Source: Amycolatopsis sp. A133 (lineage in GTDB: Bacteria > Actinomycetota > Actinomycetes > Mycobacteriales > Pseudonocardiaceae). From it: 64,000 nucleotides of DNA. The stretch lies in assembly GCF_031082405.1 (NCBI RefSeq), contig NZ_JAVHJU010000049.1, forward strand, positions 38,098-102,097. Direction: 5' to 3'. The position numbers were made by a program, and so were the translations under genes. The notes under the pieces are model-generated. The model was not told the DNA's origin and did no database searches. It saw nothing but the letters and a program-made list of their open reading frames with translations. This document shows, piece by piece, positions 32,616 to 40,300 of this stretch. How positions within the stretch are numbered: the stretch's first letter is position 1; every line of letters starts with the position of its first letter.

Positions 32616-33038
32616 ATGACCGAACGCGACGGGCTCGGCGCGGCGGCGCGCGGGCTGCGGCAGTACCTGCTGGCCGTCGCGGCCAACCTGGACGTACCCG
32701 CCTGGTTCTGCGAAGTGGACGTCCCCGCCGGTGCGTACTTCGCGCTGGACCGGCGGCTCACCCGCTTCCCCGGCCACGAGACCGCACTGCTGTGGGACGA
32801 ACGCGACGGCTGGTCCGCGGCCGTCGAGCCGGCGGGCGGGGACGAGGTGATCGTGCTCGCCTACCTCGGGGAGGACGTCTTGCCACCGCCCGAAGCCGTC
32901 GTGACGTTCGTGGCGGCCTTGTACGGCGAGCAGTACCCGGGACGCCCGGATGCCCCGGACTTCCGGAGACCCGGCGCCGCGGACGGCTTCGACGAACGCC
33001 TGGCCGCTTACGCCGGTGACCCCGTCGGCCAAGCCTGA
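32616..33038 (+). CDS. DUF6292-like protein
   Basis: 140-residue predicted cytosolic protein. GLRQYLLAVAANLDVPAWFCEVDVPAGAYFALD, RRLTRFPGHETALLWDERDGWSA and EVIVLAYLGEDVLPPPEAVVTFVAAL match the layout of the DUF6292 family common in Pseudonocardiaceae, whose function is unknown. The family name is from memory. ATG 32616 is preceded by a G-rich stretch (GGAAGGG further out). It is 121 bases after the phosphoribosyltransferase gene, so a separate promoter is likely. Confidence 0.65.
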   Translation: MTERDGLGAAARGLRQYLLAVAANLDVPAWFCEVDVPAGAYFALDRRLTRFPGHETALLWDERDGWSAAVEPAGGDEVIVLAYLGEDVLPPPEAVVTFVAALYGEQYPGRPDAPDFRRPGAADGFDERLAAYAGDPVGQA

Positions 33039-33051
33039 GCCAGCCTCCGGG

Positions 33052-33414
33052 TCAGCGCGGCGGCAGCACGCAGAACTCGTTGCCCTCCGGGTCGGCGAGC
33101 ACCACCCACGGGTCGTCGTCCGGATCGTCGAGGACCTTGGCCCCGAGCATCACCAGGCGCTCCACCTCCGCGCGCTGGTCCCGGCCCACCGGGGCCAGGT
33201 CGAGGTGCAGCCGGTTCTTGACGGCCTTTTCCTCGGGCACCGGCTGGAACAGCAGCGCGGGCCCGTCGTCGAAGTCGACTTGGCGGTAAGTCAGGCCGTG
33301 CGAGTCCGTCCAGGTGCGGGTTTTCGCGTTGCCGAGCGCCTTCGCCCAGAACTCGGCGAGCAGGTCCGGCTGACGGCAGTCGACCGCGACGGCCAGGATG
33401 CGGGCCGTGGTCAT
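33052..33414 (-). CDS. VOC superfamily (glyoxalase-like) protein
   Basis: 120-residue single VOC module: ARILAVAVDCRQPDLLAEFW, a central strand KNRLHLDLAPVGRDQRAEVERL and the final DPWVVLADPEGNEFCVLPPR. This is the Glyoxalase_6-type family, frequent in actinomycetes, with no proven reaction; the metal ligands (His in LHLDL, Glu in NEFCV) are present. ATG 33414 overlaps the stop of the upstream PH-like gene (ATGA). It is the last gene of a coupled three-gene set. Confidence 0.85.
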   Translation of the reverse strand: MTTARILAVAVDCRQPDLLAEFWAKALGNAKTRTWTDSHGLTYRQVDFDDGPALLFQPVPEEKAVKNRLHLDLAPVGRDQRAEVERLVMLGAKVLDDPDDDPWVVLADPEGNEFCVLPPR

Positions 33415-33842
33415 GCCCCCGCCACGATCCGGTTGACGGCTTCGGCGACCAGTTCCGGCTCGGAGACGGTCACCGTCAGGCCCGGGTGCCGCAGCCGCCC
33501 CCACGGGTCGAGGCCCGCGACGGGCTCCCGGAACCGCAGGCACACACCCCCGCGGGTGGTGGTGCCGAACGTCAGGCCGCGGTCGGCGAGGGAAAGCCGG
33601 ACGCCGAACACGCGCAAAGCGTGGTACGGGCCGGTGGCTTCGGCGCCGGCGAGGTTGCTCAGCGGCGTTTCCACCCGCCACGGCCCGAACCGGACGCGCA
33701 GACCGGCGGCGTCCAGTTCCAGGCCGCTGCGTGGACCGAGGAGCCGCCGCAGCCACGGGAACCCGACGGCGAAGTCCGCGTGGAGCCGGTGGTGCACGAC
33801 GACGGTGGGCTCGCCCACCGCCGCCGCTCCGCTCGTGGTCAT
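33411..33842 (-). CDS. Unknown 143-residue protein, possibly PH-like
   Basis: No firm family. The sequence is mainly predicted beta strands after residue 30: LELDAAGLRVRFGPWRVETPLSNLAGAEATGPYHALRVFGVRLSLADRGLTFGT, then a C-terminal helix SEPELVAEAVNRIVAGA; this strand-rich domain with a closing helix resembles bacterial pleckstrin-homology-like domains. It is coupled at both ends by ATGA overlaps: to a 51-residue protein upstream and the VOC protein downstream, so these work or are at least made together. Confidence 0.6.
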   Translation of the reverse strand: MTTSGAAAVGEPTVVVHHRLHADFAVGFPWLRRLLGPRSGLELDAAGLRVRFGPWRVETPLSNLAGAEATGPYHALRVFGVRLSLADRGLTFGTTTRGGVCLRFREPVAGLDPWGRLRHPGLTVTVSEPELVAEAVNRIVAGA

Positions 33843-33994
33843 GCGCCGCCACCCAGCGGCGGGACGTCGGCCGGGAGCTCGGGATCTTGCTGCTCTTCGG
33901 CGGGGGACGGGTCGTTGCCCTGCGGGGTCCCGCGCGGCTCGGCCTCCAGCGCGTCGTCTTCCCGGCGCGGATGCCGGTCGCTTTCGCGGTGCAT
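33839..33994 (-). CDS. Small hydrophilic 51-residue protein
   Basis: Tiny charged protein (MHRESDRHPRREDDALEAEP then Gln/Pro/Glu-rich, ending PLGGGA), likely disordered. An excellent ribosome site AAGGAGG lies 6 bases before ATG 33994, and the stop overlaps the next gene as ATGA; both argue that this short frame is truly translated. I recognise no family. It may serve as leader for coupling or as a small partner of the PH-like protein. Confidence 0.6.
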   Translation of the reverse strand: MHRESDRHPRREDDALEAEPRGTPQGNDPSPAEEQQDPELPADVPPLGGGA

Positions 33995-34056
33995 CGGAAC
34001 CTCCTTCAGGCGGTGTCCTCCGGCTACCCGGTGGTCTCCGGCCGAAACGACCGGGA

Positions 34057-34500
34057 TCACCGCGAGCGCGCGGCGGCCCGGTTGACCGCCCGCGCGGCGA
34101 CGATGCCGAGCACCAGCCCGGCGACCGCGGTGAGCCCGTGCAGCCAGTTGTCCGCCCAGTTCAGGTTGATCGGGTCTTCGGGGTTGACGATCGCGGTGGC
34201 GAGGATGCCGTACGCGGTCATCCCGGTGAAGCCCACGAACAGCACCCAGCAGTAGATGATCGCCCCGGTGCGCCGGGTCGCGGCGAGCAGCCCGAGCACG
34301 CCGACCGCCGTGTGGACGAGGTTCAGCAGCGGGCTCGCGCTGAAGATCCACACCGCGCGGCTGGTCTCGTGGCCGACCGCGGCGGTTTCCGGGGTCAGGA
34401 ACCCGGCGATCCCCAGTGCGAGGTAGAGCAGCCCGAGGACGGCGACGACCGGGCGGAGCCAGGACGCTCCCGTCCGGGAGCGGATTTCGGCGGACGACAT
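34057..34500 (-). CDS. DUF4383 four-helix membrane protein
   Basis: 147 residues with four hydrophobic segments: LRPVVAVLGLLYLALGIAGF, LNLVHTAVGVLGLLAA, IIYCWVLFVGFTGMTAYGIL and LHGLTAVAGLVLGIVAAR. The order LYLALGIAGF ... NLVHTAVGVLGL ... NWLHGLTAVAGLVLG is that of DUF4383 integral membrane proteins of actinobacteria, function unknown. AAAGGAGG before ATG 34500 gives the start. It lies 62 bases upstream of the small 51-residue gene, same strand. Confidence 0.8.
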   Translation of the reverse strand: MSSAEIRSRTGASWLRPVVAVLGLLYLALGIAGFLTPETAAVGHETSRAVWIFSASPLLNLVHTAVGVLGLLAATRRTGAIIYCWVLFVGFTGMTAYGILATAIVNPEDPINLNWADNWLHGLTAVAGLVLGIVAARAVNRAAARSR

Positions 34501-34566
34501 AGGTGCCTCCTTTGTCCTTCGCGTCCGGATACCCGCGGTAGCGAAGGGGAAACGGGGGAGTGGAAG

Positions 34567-34604
34567 GGGCCGGACGGCGGGCTGGGGGGTCCGCCGTCCG
34601 GCCC
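34567..34604. terminator. Perfect 14-bp hairpin terminator
   Basis: GGGCCGGACGGCGG (34567-34580) and CCGCCGTCCGGCCC (34591-34604) flank a 10-base loop, after the SDR gene stop on the minus strand and before the DUF4383 gene. Confidence 0.7.
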
Positions 34605-34654
34605 ACGGCCGGGACCCGCGCCGGTCCCTGCAGCCAGGACGCGGGCCCCTGGTC

Positions 34655-35479
34655 TCAGGGGGAGCGCCAGTCGTGACCGCGGTACGCGGTTCCGTGCTGG
34701 GCGCCCATCAGCAGCAGCCCGCCGTCGACGACGAGCGACGTGCCGGTGATGTAGCCGGCCGCCGGGGTCGCCAGGAACGCGACCGCGGCCGCCACCTCGG
34801 CGGCGTGGCCGGGGCGGCCGAGCGGGATGCCGGGCCGGTCCTGCTCGCGCGGATCGGCGTCGGCCTGTCCCGTCATCGGCGTCGAGATTTCGCCGGGGGC
34901 CACCGAGTTCACGGTGATGCCGTGCTCGGCCAGCTCCAGGGCGAGCACCTGGGTCAGCGCGCCCGCGCCCGCTTTCGCGGCGCAGTAAGGGGCGGCGCCG
35001 ACCCGGGGCACGTGCTCGTGCACGCTGGTGATGGTGATGATCCGGCCACCGCGGCCCGCGTCGATCATGTGCCGGGCGGCCCGCTGCGACAGGAGGAAGA
35101 CCCCGTCGAGGTCGACGTCCAGGACCTGACGCCACTTCTCGAAGCTCAGGTCCGTCACGCGCTCGCTGCTGCCCGTGCCGGAGCAGTTGACGAGGACGTC
35201 GATGCCGCCGAGGTCTCCGGCGAACGCGTCGACGACGTCGGCGGCGCCGGGCAGCTCGGTCAGGTCGAGCCGCCGGACGTGCGCGGTCACCCCGTGCGAG
35301 CGGGCCTCGGCGGCGGTTTCCTCCGCGCCGTCGGCGTCCGAGTGGTAGGTGATGCCGACGTCCAGGCCGCCGCCGGCGAGGGCGGCCACGACCGCGCGGC
35401 CGATGCCGGAATCGGCGCCGGTGACGACGGCGCGCCGCGGCGAAGCGGCTTCGGCGGGCAGGGGCGCCGGGAGCGACAC
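34655..35479 (-). CDS. Short-chain dehydrogenase/reductase
   Basis: 274-residue classical SDR. Nucleotide-binding TGADSGIGRAVV, the NCSG loop (LVNCSGTGSSE), the catalytic SVHEHVP serine and PYCAAKAGA Tyr-x3-Lys, and NSVAPGEISTPM after the active site. It resembles glucose 1-dehydrogenase and 3-oxoacyl reductase-type enzymes; the real substrate is not evident. No operon partner. It is divergent from the degraded ppx gene by 77 bases, with a hairpin at its 3' end. Confidence 0.88.
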   Translation of the reverse strand: MSLPAPLPAEAASPRRAVVTGADSGIGRAVVAALAGGGLDVGITYHSDADGAEETAAEARSHGVTAHVRRLDLTELPGAADVVDAFAGDLGGIDVLVNCSGTGSSERVTDLSFEKWRQVLDVDLDGVFLLSQRAARHMIDAGRGGRIITITSVHEHVPRVGAAPYCAAKAGAGALTQVLALELAEHGITVNSVAPGEISTPMTGQADADPREQDRPGIPLGRPGHAAEVAAAVAFLATPAAGYITGTSLVVDGGLLLMGAQHGTAYRGHDWRSP

Positions 35480-35556
35480 GGGCAGGTCCTTTCGTCACCG
35501 GTCGGCTACCACCGCCACCGGCGGCTAAACGCCACGGCCGGGGGTATCCCGTCCCG

Positions 35557-35986
35557 ATGAGACCGGCCGTGCTGGACATCGGGTCGAATTCCGCGCAGCT
35601 GCAGGTGGTGGACGAACCGACGCTGCTCGCCGAAGAGCTCCTGCCGCGGACGGGATGCTGAGCGAGACCGGGATCGAGCGGGTGACGGCCGCGGTGCGCC
35701 GGGCCGTGGACGCGGCGGTGCGGCTGGTCGGCCGAGCGGCTGCTGCTGATCGACATCGGCGGCGGCTCGATGGAGCTGGTGCCCGGCCGGGACGCCGAGC
35801 CGGAGCCGGCCGTCTCGCTCCCGCTCGGTGCCGGCCGGCTCACCCGCGTTGCGGGAAGGAATCCTGTTGCGGCACCTGGAACAGCTCGCCGGCCAGACGG
35901 CGTTGCCGCTGCAACCGCTGACGCGGCACCCGGACGCGACGGTGCGCCCGCTTCACCCGGCGGGGGAGCAGCCCGTGCCGTCCTGA
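35557..35986 (+). pseudogene. Degraded exopolyphosphatase (Ppx/GppA) gene
   Basis: Fragments of a Ppx/GppA phosphatase occur in order but in different frames: MRPAVLDIGSNSAQLQVVD at the start (the phosphate-binding DxGSNS loop), later RLLLIDIGGGSMELVPG (second ATPase-like motif) and GAGRLTR, then LREGILLRHLEQLAGQ, PLTRHPDATV and a stop at 35986. An early stop (35660) and internal deletions remove most of a roughly 300-codon gene. It cannot make enzyme. The 5' GTCCCG-ATG context and neighbours are normal. Confidence 0.75.
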
Positions 35987-36045
35987 GCGTGTGTCGGGCA
36001 CCGGGCGGGGTAACCGCGCCGTTCCCCGACGGAAGGAGTGCTCCC

Positions 36046-36234
36046 GTGAGCAAGCCGAACCCGATCGAACTGCAGAAGTACCTGTCCGGCGTCGACTACC
36101 CGGCGCAGCGCGACGACCTGGTGCGCGCGGCCGAGAAGAACGGCGCGGACTCCGCCACCCTGGACGTCGTGCGCGGGCTGCCGGACCGGACCTACGAAGG
36201 GCCGAGCGGCGTGAGCAAGGAGATCGGCGGCTGA
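36046..36234 (+). CDS. DUF2795 protein
   Basis: 62-residue protein: VSKPNPIELQKYLSGVDYPA, then RDDLVRAAEKNGADSATLDV and a GLPDRTYEGPSGVSKEIGG tail. This is the compact all-helical DUF2795 family, common and often highly expressed in actinobacteria; function unknown. GGAAGGAG (36031-36038) lies 7 bases before GTG 36046. It follows the ppx remnant by about 60 bases and ends in front of a strong hairpin. Confidence 0.85.
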   Translation: MSKPNPIELQKYLSGVDYPAQRDDLVRAAEKNGADSATLDVVRGLPDRTYEGPSGVSKEIGG

Positions 36235-36240
36235 CGTGCC

Positions 36241-36269
36241 CGCGGCCCGGGCGCGCCGCCCGGGCCGCG
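36241..36269. terminator. Perfect 13-bp GC hairpin
   Basis: CGCGGCCCGGGCG (36241-36253) and CGCCCGGGCCGCG (36257-36269) with a 3-base loop lie between the convergent DUF2795 and GT9 genes; a bidirectional terminator. Confidence 0.75.
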
Positions 36270-36272
36270 CGA

Positions 36273-37385
36273 TCACCGGGACTGCGCCTGCTTTTCGGGG
36301 GTCCGGGTGGCGAAGCCCCCGGCCCGGGACGAAGTCCCGGATGTCACCGTCATCTCGGCGCTCTCCGGGACGACGGCGCCGGGCAGGGCGAGGGCCGTCA
36401 CCGCGCGGCAGACGTCGGCGGGGTCGATCGTGTCGAGGCAGGGGTGGCCCGGAACCGGGCAGACCCGGGCGCGGCTGGCGCGGCAGGGGGCGTGCTGGTC
36501 GCCCAGCACCACCGTGGGAACGCCGTAGGGCGCCCACCGCTCCTGCGGCACCACCGGGGCGAACAACGACACCACCGGCGTGCCCGCCGCCGCGGCGAGG
36601 TGGGCGGGGCCCGTGTTGGGCGCCACCACGACCCGGGCGCCGGAGAGCACCGCCGCCAGTTCCGCCAGTGACGTCCGGCCGCCGAGGTTCACCGCCGACG
36701 TCCCGGCCACCTCCTGGGTCAGCGCCCGCTCCGAGGGCGCGCCCGTCACGAGCACCCGGTGCCCGTCGGCGGCCAGCGCCCGCACCGTCTCGCGGCTCCA
36801 CGCCGCCGACGGCTGGCGAGCGGGCACCGACGCGGCCGGGTGCACCACGATGTACGCCCCGCCGCCGGTGAGCCTGCTGGTGTTCGGCAACGGGCGCCGC
36901 AGCGCCAGGGCGCCGTGGTCGTCCGGTGGCAGCGAAAACCCGGCCGCTTCGGCGAGCGACAGCATGCGGACCGGCTCCGGCGGGTCGCCGTCGACGTGGT
37001 GCCGGAGGTCGAGCAGGCTGCCCGGGTAGTCCTCGGAGATCGCGCCGATCCACGGCACCCCGGCCTGGCGCAGCAGCAGGGCCAGCGGCAACGGGGACTG
37101 GTGGAACGACGTGAGGATCAGCGCCCGGTCGAACGACTTCGAGCGGATCAGCGAGACGAACGCGCCGGTGTCCTCGGCGGTGACCGGCGGTGGGTCGGGG
37201 TCGATCCAGGGCGCGGTCCAGGTGAGCAGGTCGGCCACCCCCGGCAGCAGCTCGCCGGCGGGGCGGCCGTGCGGGCCGGTCAGCAGCGTCACTTCGGCGC
37301 CGGACGCGGCGACCGCGCGGACGCAGGGCCCGGCGAGCAGGACGTCCCCGAGGTTGTCCTGGCGGGCGACGAGCACCCGGGTCAT
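36273..37385 (-). CDS. Glycosyltransferase family 9 (heptosyltransferase-like)
   Basis: 370-residue GT-B enzyme. It opens MTRVLVARQDNLGDVLLAGP, the GT9 N-terminal signature (RxDxxGDxxL), and later has VVHPAASVPARQPSAAW and VVVAPNTGPAHLAAAAGTPVVSLFAP, the donor-binding NTGxxHLAAA motif of ADP-heptose:LPS heptosyltransferases. In Gram-negatives these transfer ADP-heptose; here the neighbouring GmhB domain and the HldE- and GmhA-like genes support heptose use. ATG 37385 overlaps the stop of the GT2-phosphatase fusion gene, so the two are coupled. Confidence 0.88.
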   Translation of the reverse strand: MTRVLVARQDNLGDVLLAGPCVRAVAASGAEVTLLTGPHGRPAGELLPGVADLLTWTAPWIDPDPPPVTAEDTGAFVSLIRSKSFDRALILTSFHQSPLPLALLLRQAGVPWIGAISEDYPGSLLDLRHHVDGDPPEPVRMLSLAEAAGFSLPPDDHGALALRRPLPNTSRLTGGGAYIVVHPAASVPARQPSAAWSRETVRALAADGHRVLVTGAPSERALTQEVAGTSAVNLGGRTSLAELAAVLSGARVVVAPNTGPAHLAAAAGTPVVSLFAPVVPQERWAPYGVPTVVLGDQHAPCRASRARVCPVPGHPCLDTIDPADVCRAVTALALPGAVVPESAEMTVTSGTSSRAGGFATRTPEKQAQSR

Positions 37386-38860
37386 CCGGCGACCCCGGCC
37401 ACGCGCAGCGCCTCGGACAGGTCACGGGCGACGGCGGCGTGCCGGCGGGCCCGGGCGATCTCGGGTTCGAGGGTGCGGGCGGTCGGCACCAGCACCGCAC
37501 GGGCCCCGGCGGCGAGCGCCGCGTCGACGTCGGCGCCGGTGTCGCCGATGACCACGCAGGACGCGGGATCGACGCCGAGCTCGCCGGCGGCCCGCAGCAC
37601 CATGCCGGGTGCCGGTTTGCGGCACGCGCAGCCGTCGCCGTCGTCGTGCACGCAGACCTGCCAGGTGCCGAACGGGCCGAAGAGCTCCTTGACGCGGGCG
37701 TTGACCGCGTCGAGCTGCTCTCGCGTGATCAGTCCTTTTGCGACACCGGACTGGTTGCTCACCACGCCGACCGGGATGCCGCGCGCACGCAGGCCCCGCA
37801 CCAGTTCGACGGCGCCCGGCACCGGCCGGACGCCGTCCGGGTCGTTGAGGTAGGGGACGTCGACGATCAGCGTGTCGTCCCGGTCGAACAGCACCGCGAC
37901 CGGGGGCCGGGGACGGCGGGCCGCGATCTCCCCGCGCAACCGGTGGTAACACGCGGCGGGCGGGATCAGGGCACTGGTGACGACCATGCGGGCCACTTCG
38001 CCCGGGGTCCGCGGGCCGGGCGCGATCCGGCGGCCGGCGAACTCCGCCGTCAGCCCGGCCCACACGCCCGCGGCGAGCAACGCCTTTCCGCGCTGCCGCA
38101 GCAACGGCAGCGTGAGCGCGGCCAGACCGGCCATTGTGGACAGTGCGTGCAGCCCGAGCCGGCCGGGCCCGGCGCCGGTGCGCTGGCGCCAGAGCACGCC
38201 GTGCTTGGCCCGCATCAGCGCGTTGTCGGCGTTGCCCCGCTGGGCTTTCAGGCTGTAGAAGAACCCGGCGCGGCGGGCCGGGTGCGTGGTCAGCCGCTCG
38301 CCCTGGTCGATCCGGTGCCCGGCTTCGGCGACGCGCAGCGCGAGGTCGGAATCCTCGCGGAAGGCGCGCGGGAACCGCTCGTCGAAGCCGCCCGCTTCGA
38401 CGAGCGCGCTGCGGCGGTAGGCCATGTCCGCGGTGATCCACCGCGCGTGCTCGAGGCCCGCGGTGGAGCGTTCGTCGTCGGCGGGCCGCCGGTCCGCGGG
38501 CAGCGGGACGGTGATCCGGCCTTGCGAGGCGGCCACTTCCGGCGGCAGCGCGGAGAGGTCCGCCTCGAGCTGCCGCGGCCAGTCGGGGGCGAGCACGACG
38601 TCGTCGTCGACGAACGCGATCCACTCGCTCTTCGCGGTGCGCCAGCCGAGGTTGCGCGCCGCGGCGGGACCGCGCCCGCCGGAGCGGAGCACGCGCACGC
38701 CGTCGGGGACGTCCAGATCGGACCCGCCGGGGCGGTCGTCGACGACGAGGATCTCCGCCGGTTGCGGGCCGGGCCCGCCGAGGAGGGTGTCCAGCAGTGG
38801 CCGAAGCGTCTCCCGGCCCGTCGTGGGGATCACCACGGTGTAGTCGAGCGAAGCAGTCAC
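37382..38860 (-). CDS. Fusion: GT2 glycosyltransferase + GmhB-like heptose phosphatase
   Basis: 492 residues. Residues 1-290 are a GT2 glycosyltransferase: YTVVIPTTGR, VVDDRPGGS, FVDDDVVLAPDW (metal DDD at 85-87), GGFDERFPRAFREDSDLALR (ED acceptor motif) and hydrophobic stretches near 240-300. Residues about 320-490 are a HAD phosphatase with LFDRDDTL (326-331), VVSNQSG and a zinc loop C403-x-H405 ... C411-x-C413-RKP, the GmhB hallmark for D,D-heptose 1,7-bisphosphate. A single chain would make the heptose intermediate and transfer a sugar. GTG 38860 starts it, 90 bases from a divergent dehydrogenase gene. Confidence 0.85.
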   Translation of the reverse strand: MTASLDYTVVIPTTGRETLRPLLDTLLGGPGPQPAEILVVDDRPGGSDLDVPDGVRVLRSGGRGPAAARNLGWRTAKSEWIAFVDDDVVLAPDWPRQLEADLSALPPEVAASQGRITVPLPADRRPADDERSTAGLEHARWITADMAYRRSALVEAGGFDERFPRAFREDSDLALRVAEAGHRIDQGERLTTHPARRAGFFYSLKAQRGNADNALMRAKHGVLWRQRTGAGPGRLGLHALSTMAGLAALTLPLLRQRGKALLAAGVWAGLTAEFAGRRIAPGPRTPGEVARMVVTSALIPPAACYHRLRGEIAARRPRPPVAVLFDRDDTLIVDVPYLNDPDGVRPVPGAVELVRGLRARGIPVGVVSNQSGVAKGLITREQLDAVNARVKELFGPFGTWQVCVHDDGDGCACRKPAPGMVLRAAGELGVDPASCVVIGDTGADVDAALAAGARAVLVPTARTLEPEIARARRHAAVARDLSEALRVAGVAG

Positions 38861-38950
38861 CGGAGCGGGATACCCGGGGCAGGGGTGGTCAAACGGCGTG
38901 TCGAAGTCCCCGCACCCGGGTAACCGGCGGGCGACGAGAAGGAGGTGCGG

Positions 38951-40300
38951 ATGACCGCGGGGACGATCGAAATCCGGAACCCGGCCGACGGCAGCGTGGT
39001 GGGCACTGTGCCGGCCGCGGGCGAAGACGAAATCGACGCGGCGCTCGCGCTGGCCCGCCGCACCCGGGCGCGGTGGGCCCGGACCCCGGCCGCCGAACGC
39101 GGGGCGCTGCTGCACACCGCCGCCGAGCGGCTGCGCGCCCACGCCGACGAGCTGGCGAAGACGAACGAAGCGGAGACCGGGAAGCCGCACGGCGAAGCTC
39201 GCGAAGGCGTGCTCGCCGGTGCGGGCACTTTGGACCAGTACGCCGAGCTCGGCCCGGTCCACCGCGGCCGCAGCCTCCTCGGCGACGTGGGCGCGACGGA
39301 CCTGATGGTGCCCGAACCGCACGGCGTCGTTGTGGCGCTCACGCCGTGGAACGACCCGGTCGCGGTCGCCTGCGGGCTCCTCGGCGCGGCCCTGGCCACC
39401 GGCAACACCGTGGTGCACAAGCCGAGCGAGCGCGCACCGCACACCGGGCAGCTGCTCGGCGAGGTGCTCGGCGAAGTCTTCCCGGGCGGCGTCCTGCAGA
39501 CCCTCCACGGTGACGGCGGGGTCGGCGCGATCCTCGCGATGCGCGACGACGTCGACGTCATCGCCCACGTCGGCAGCACCGCGACCGGCCGGTCGATCGC
39601 CGCGAGCGCGGCCGCCACGGGCGCGAAGACGCTGCTGGAGAACGGCGGCAACGACCCGCTGGTGATCGACGAGGACGTCGACCCGGCGTGGGCGGCCGGC
39701 CAGGCGGCGCTGGGCGCGTTCGCCAACTCGGGCCAGATCTGCGTGGCGGTCGAACGGATCTACGTGTGCGCCTCGATCGCCGAGCCGTTCCTGGCGGCGC
39801 TGGTGAAGGAGGCGGAAAGCCGGACCCTGGCCCCGCTGGTGGACCGGCGCCACCGCGACCACGTGCACTCGCACGTGTCCGACGCGATTTCGCGGGGCGC
39901 GCGCCTGTTGACGGGTGGCGCGGTGCCGGACGGTCCCGGCGCCCACTACCCGGCGACGGTGCTGACCGGTTGTGCGGCCGACCTGCGGGTGATGACCGAG
40001 GAGACGTTCGGCCCGGTGGCCCCGGTCCAGGTCGTGCCGGACTTCGACGCGGGCCTGGCCGAAGCGGCGAAGGGCGAATACGGCCTGGCGGCGACGGTGC
40101 TGACGGCCTCGATGGCCCGCGCCCAGCGAGCGTGGCGCGAGCTGCCCGCGGGCACGGTGAAGGTGAACAACGTGTTCGGCGGGGCACCCGGAGGGGCCGC
40201 GCACCCGCGGGGGCGCAGCGGGAACGGGTACGGGTACGGGCCCGAGCTGCTGGACGAGCTGACCCAGACGAAGCTCGTGCACATCGCCCCGCCCGCATGA
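38951..40300 (+). CDS. NAD(P)-dependent aldehyde dehydrogenase
   Basis: 449-residue ALDH-superfamily enzyme. Motifs in order: EPHGVVVALTPWNDPVA (PWN), VVHKPSERAPHT (cofactor Lys), VGSTATGRS, the base LLENGGNDPL (Glu) and the nucleophile ANSGQICVAVERIYV (Cys), then EETFGPVAPV. The size is slightly short for the family. The start is ATG 38951 with AAGGAGGTG. Its stop overlaps the next gene (ATGA). It lies inside the glycan locus but on the opposite strand; involvement in that pathway is unproven, for example oxidation of a sugar aldehyde. Confidence 0.9.
   Translation: MTAGTIEIRNPADGSVVGTVPAAGEDEIDAALALARRTRARWARTPAAERGALLHTAAERLRAHADELAKTNEAETGKPHGEAREGVLAGAGTLDQYAELGPVHRGRSLLGDVGATDLMVPEPHGVVVALTPWNDPVAVACGLLGAALATGNTVVHKPSERAPHTGQLLGEVLGEVFPGGVLQTLHGDGGVGAILAMRDDVDVIAHVGSTATGRSIAASAAATGAKTLLENGGNDPLVIDEDVDPAWAAGQAALGAFANSGQICVAVERIYVCASIAEPFLAALVKEAESRTLAPLVDRRHRDHVHSHVSDAISRGARLLTGGAVPDGPGAHYPATVLTGCAADLRVMTEETFGPVAPVQVVPDFDAGLAEAAKGEYGLAATVLTASMARAQRAWRELPAGTVKVNNVFGGAPGGAAHPRGRSGNGYGYGPELLDELTQTKLVHIAPPA

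Noticed and set aside
38861..40282. Extension of the GT2-GmhB frame upstream
   Set aside because: The segment is antisense to the aldehyde dehydrogenase gene and has no family motifs; GTG 38860 starts right at the GT2 signature.
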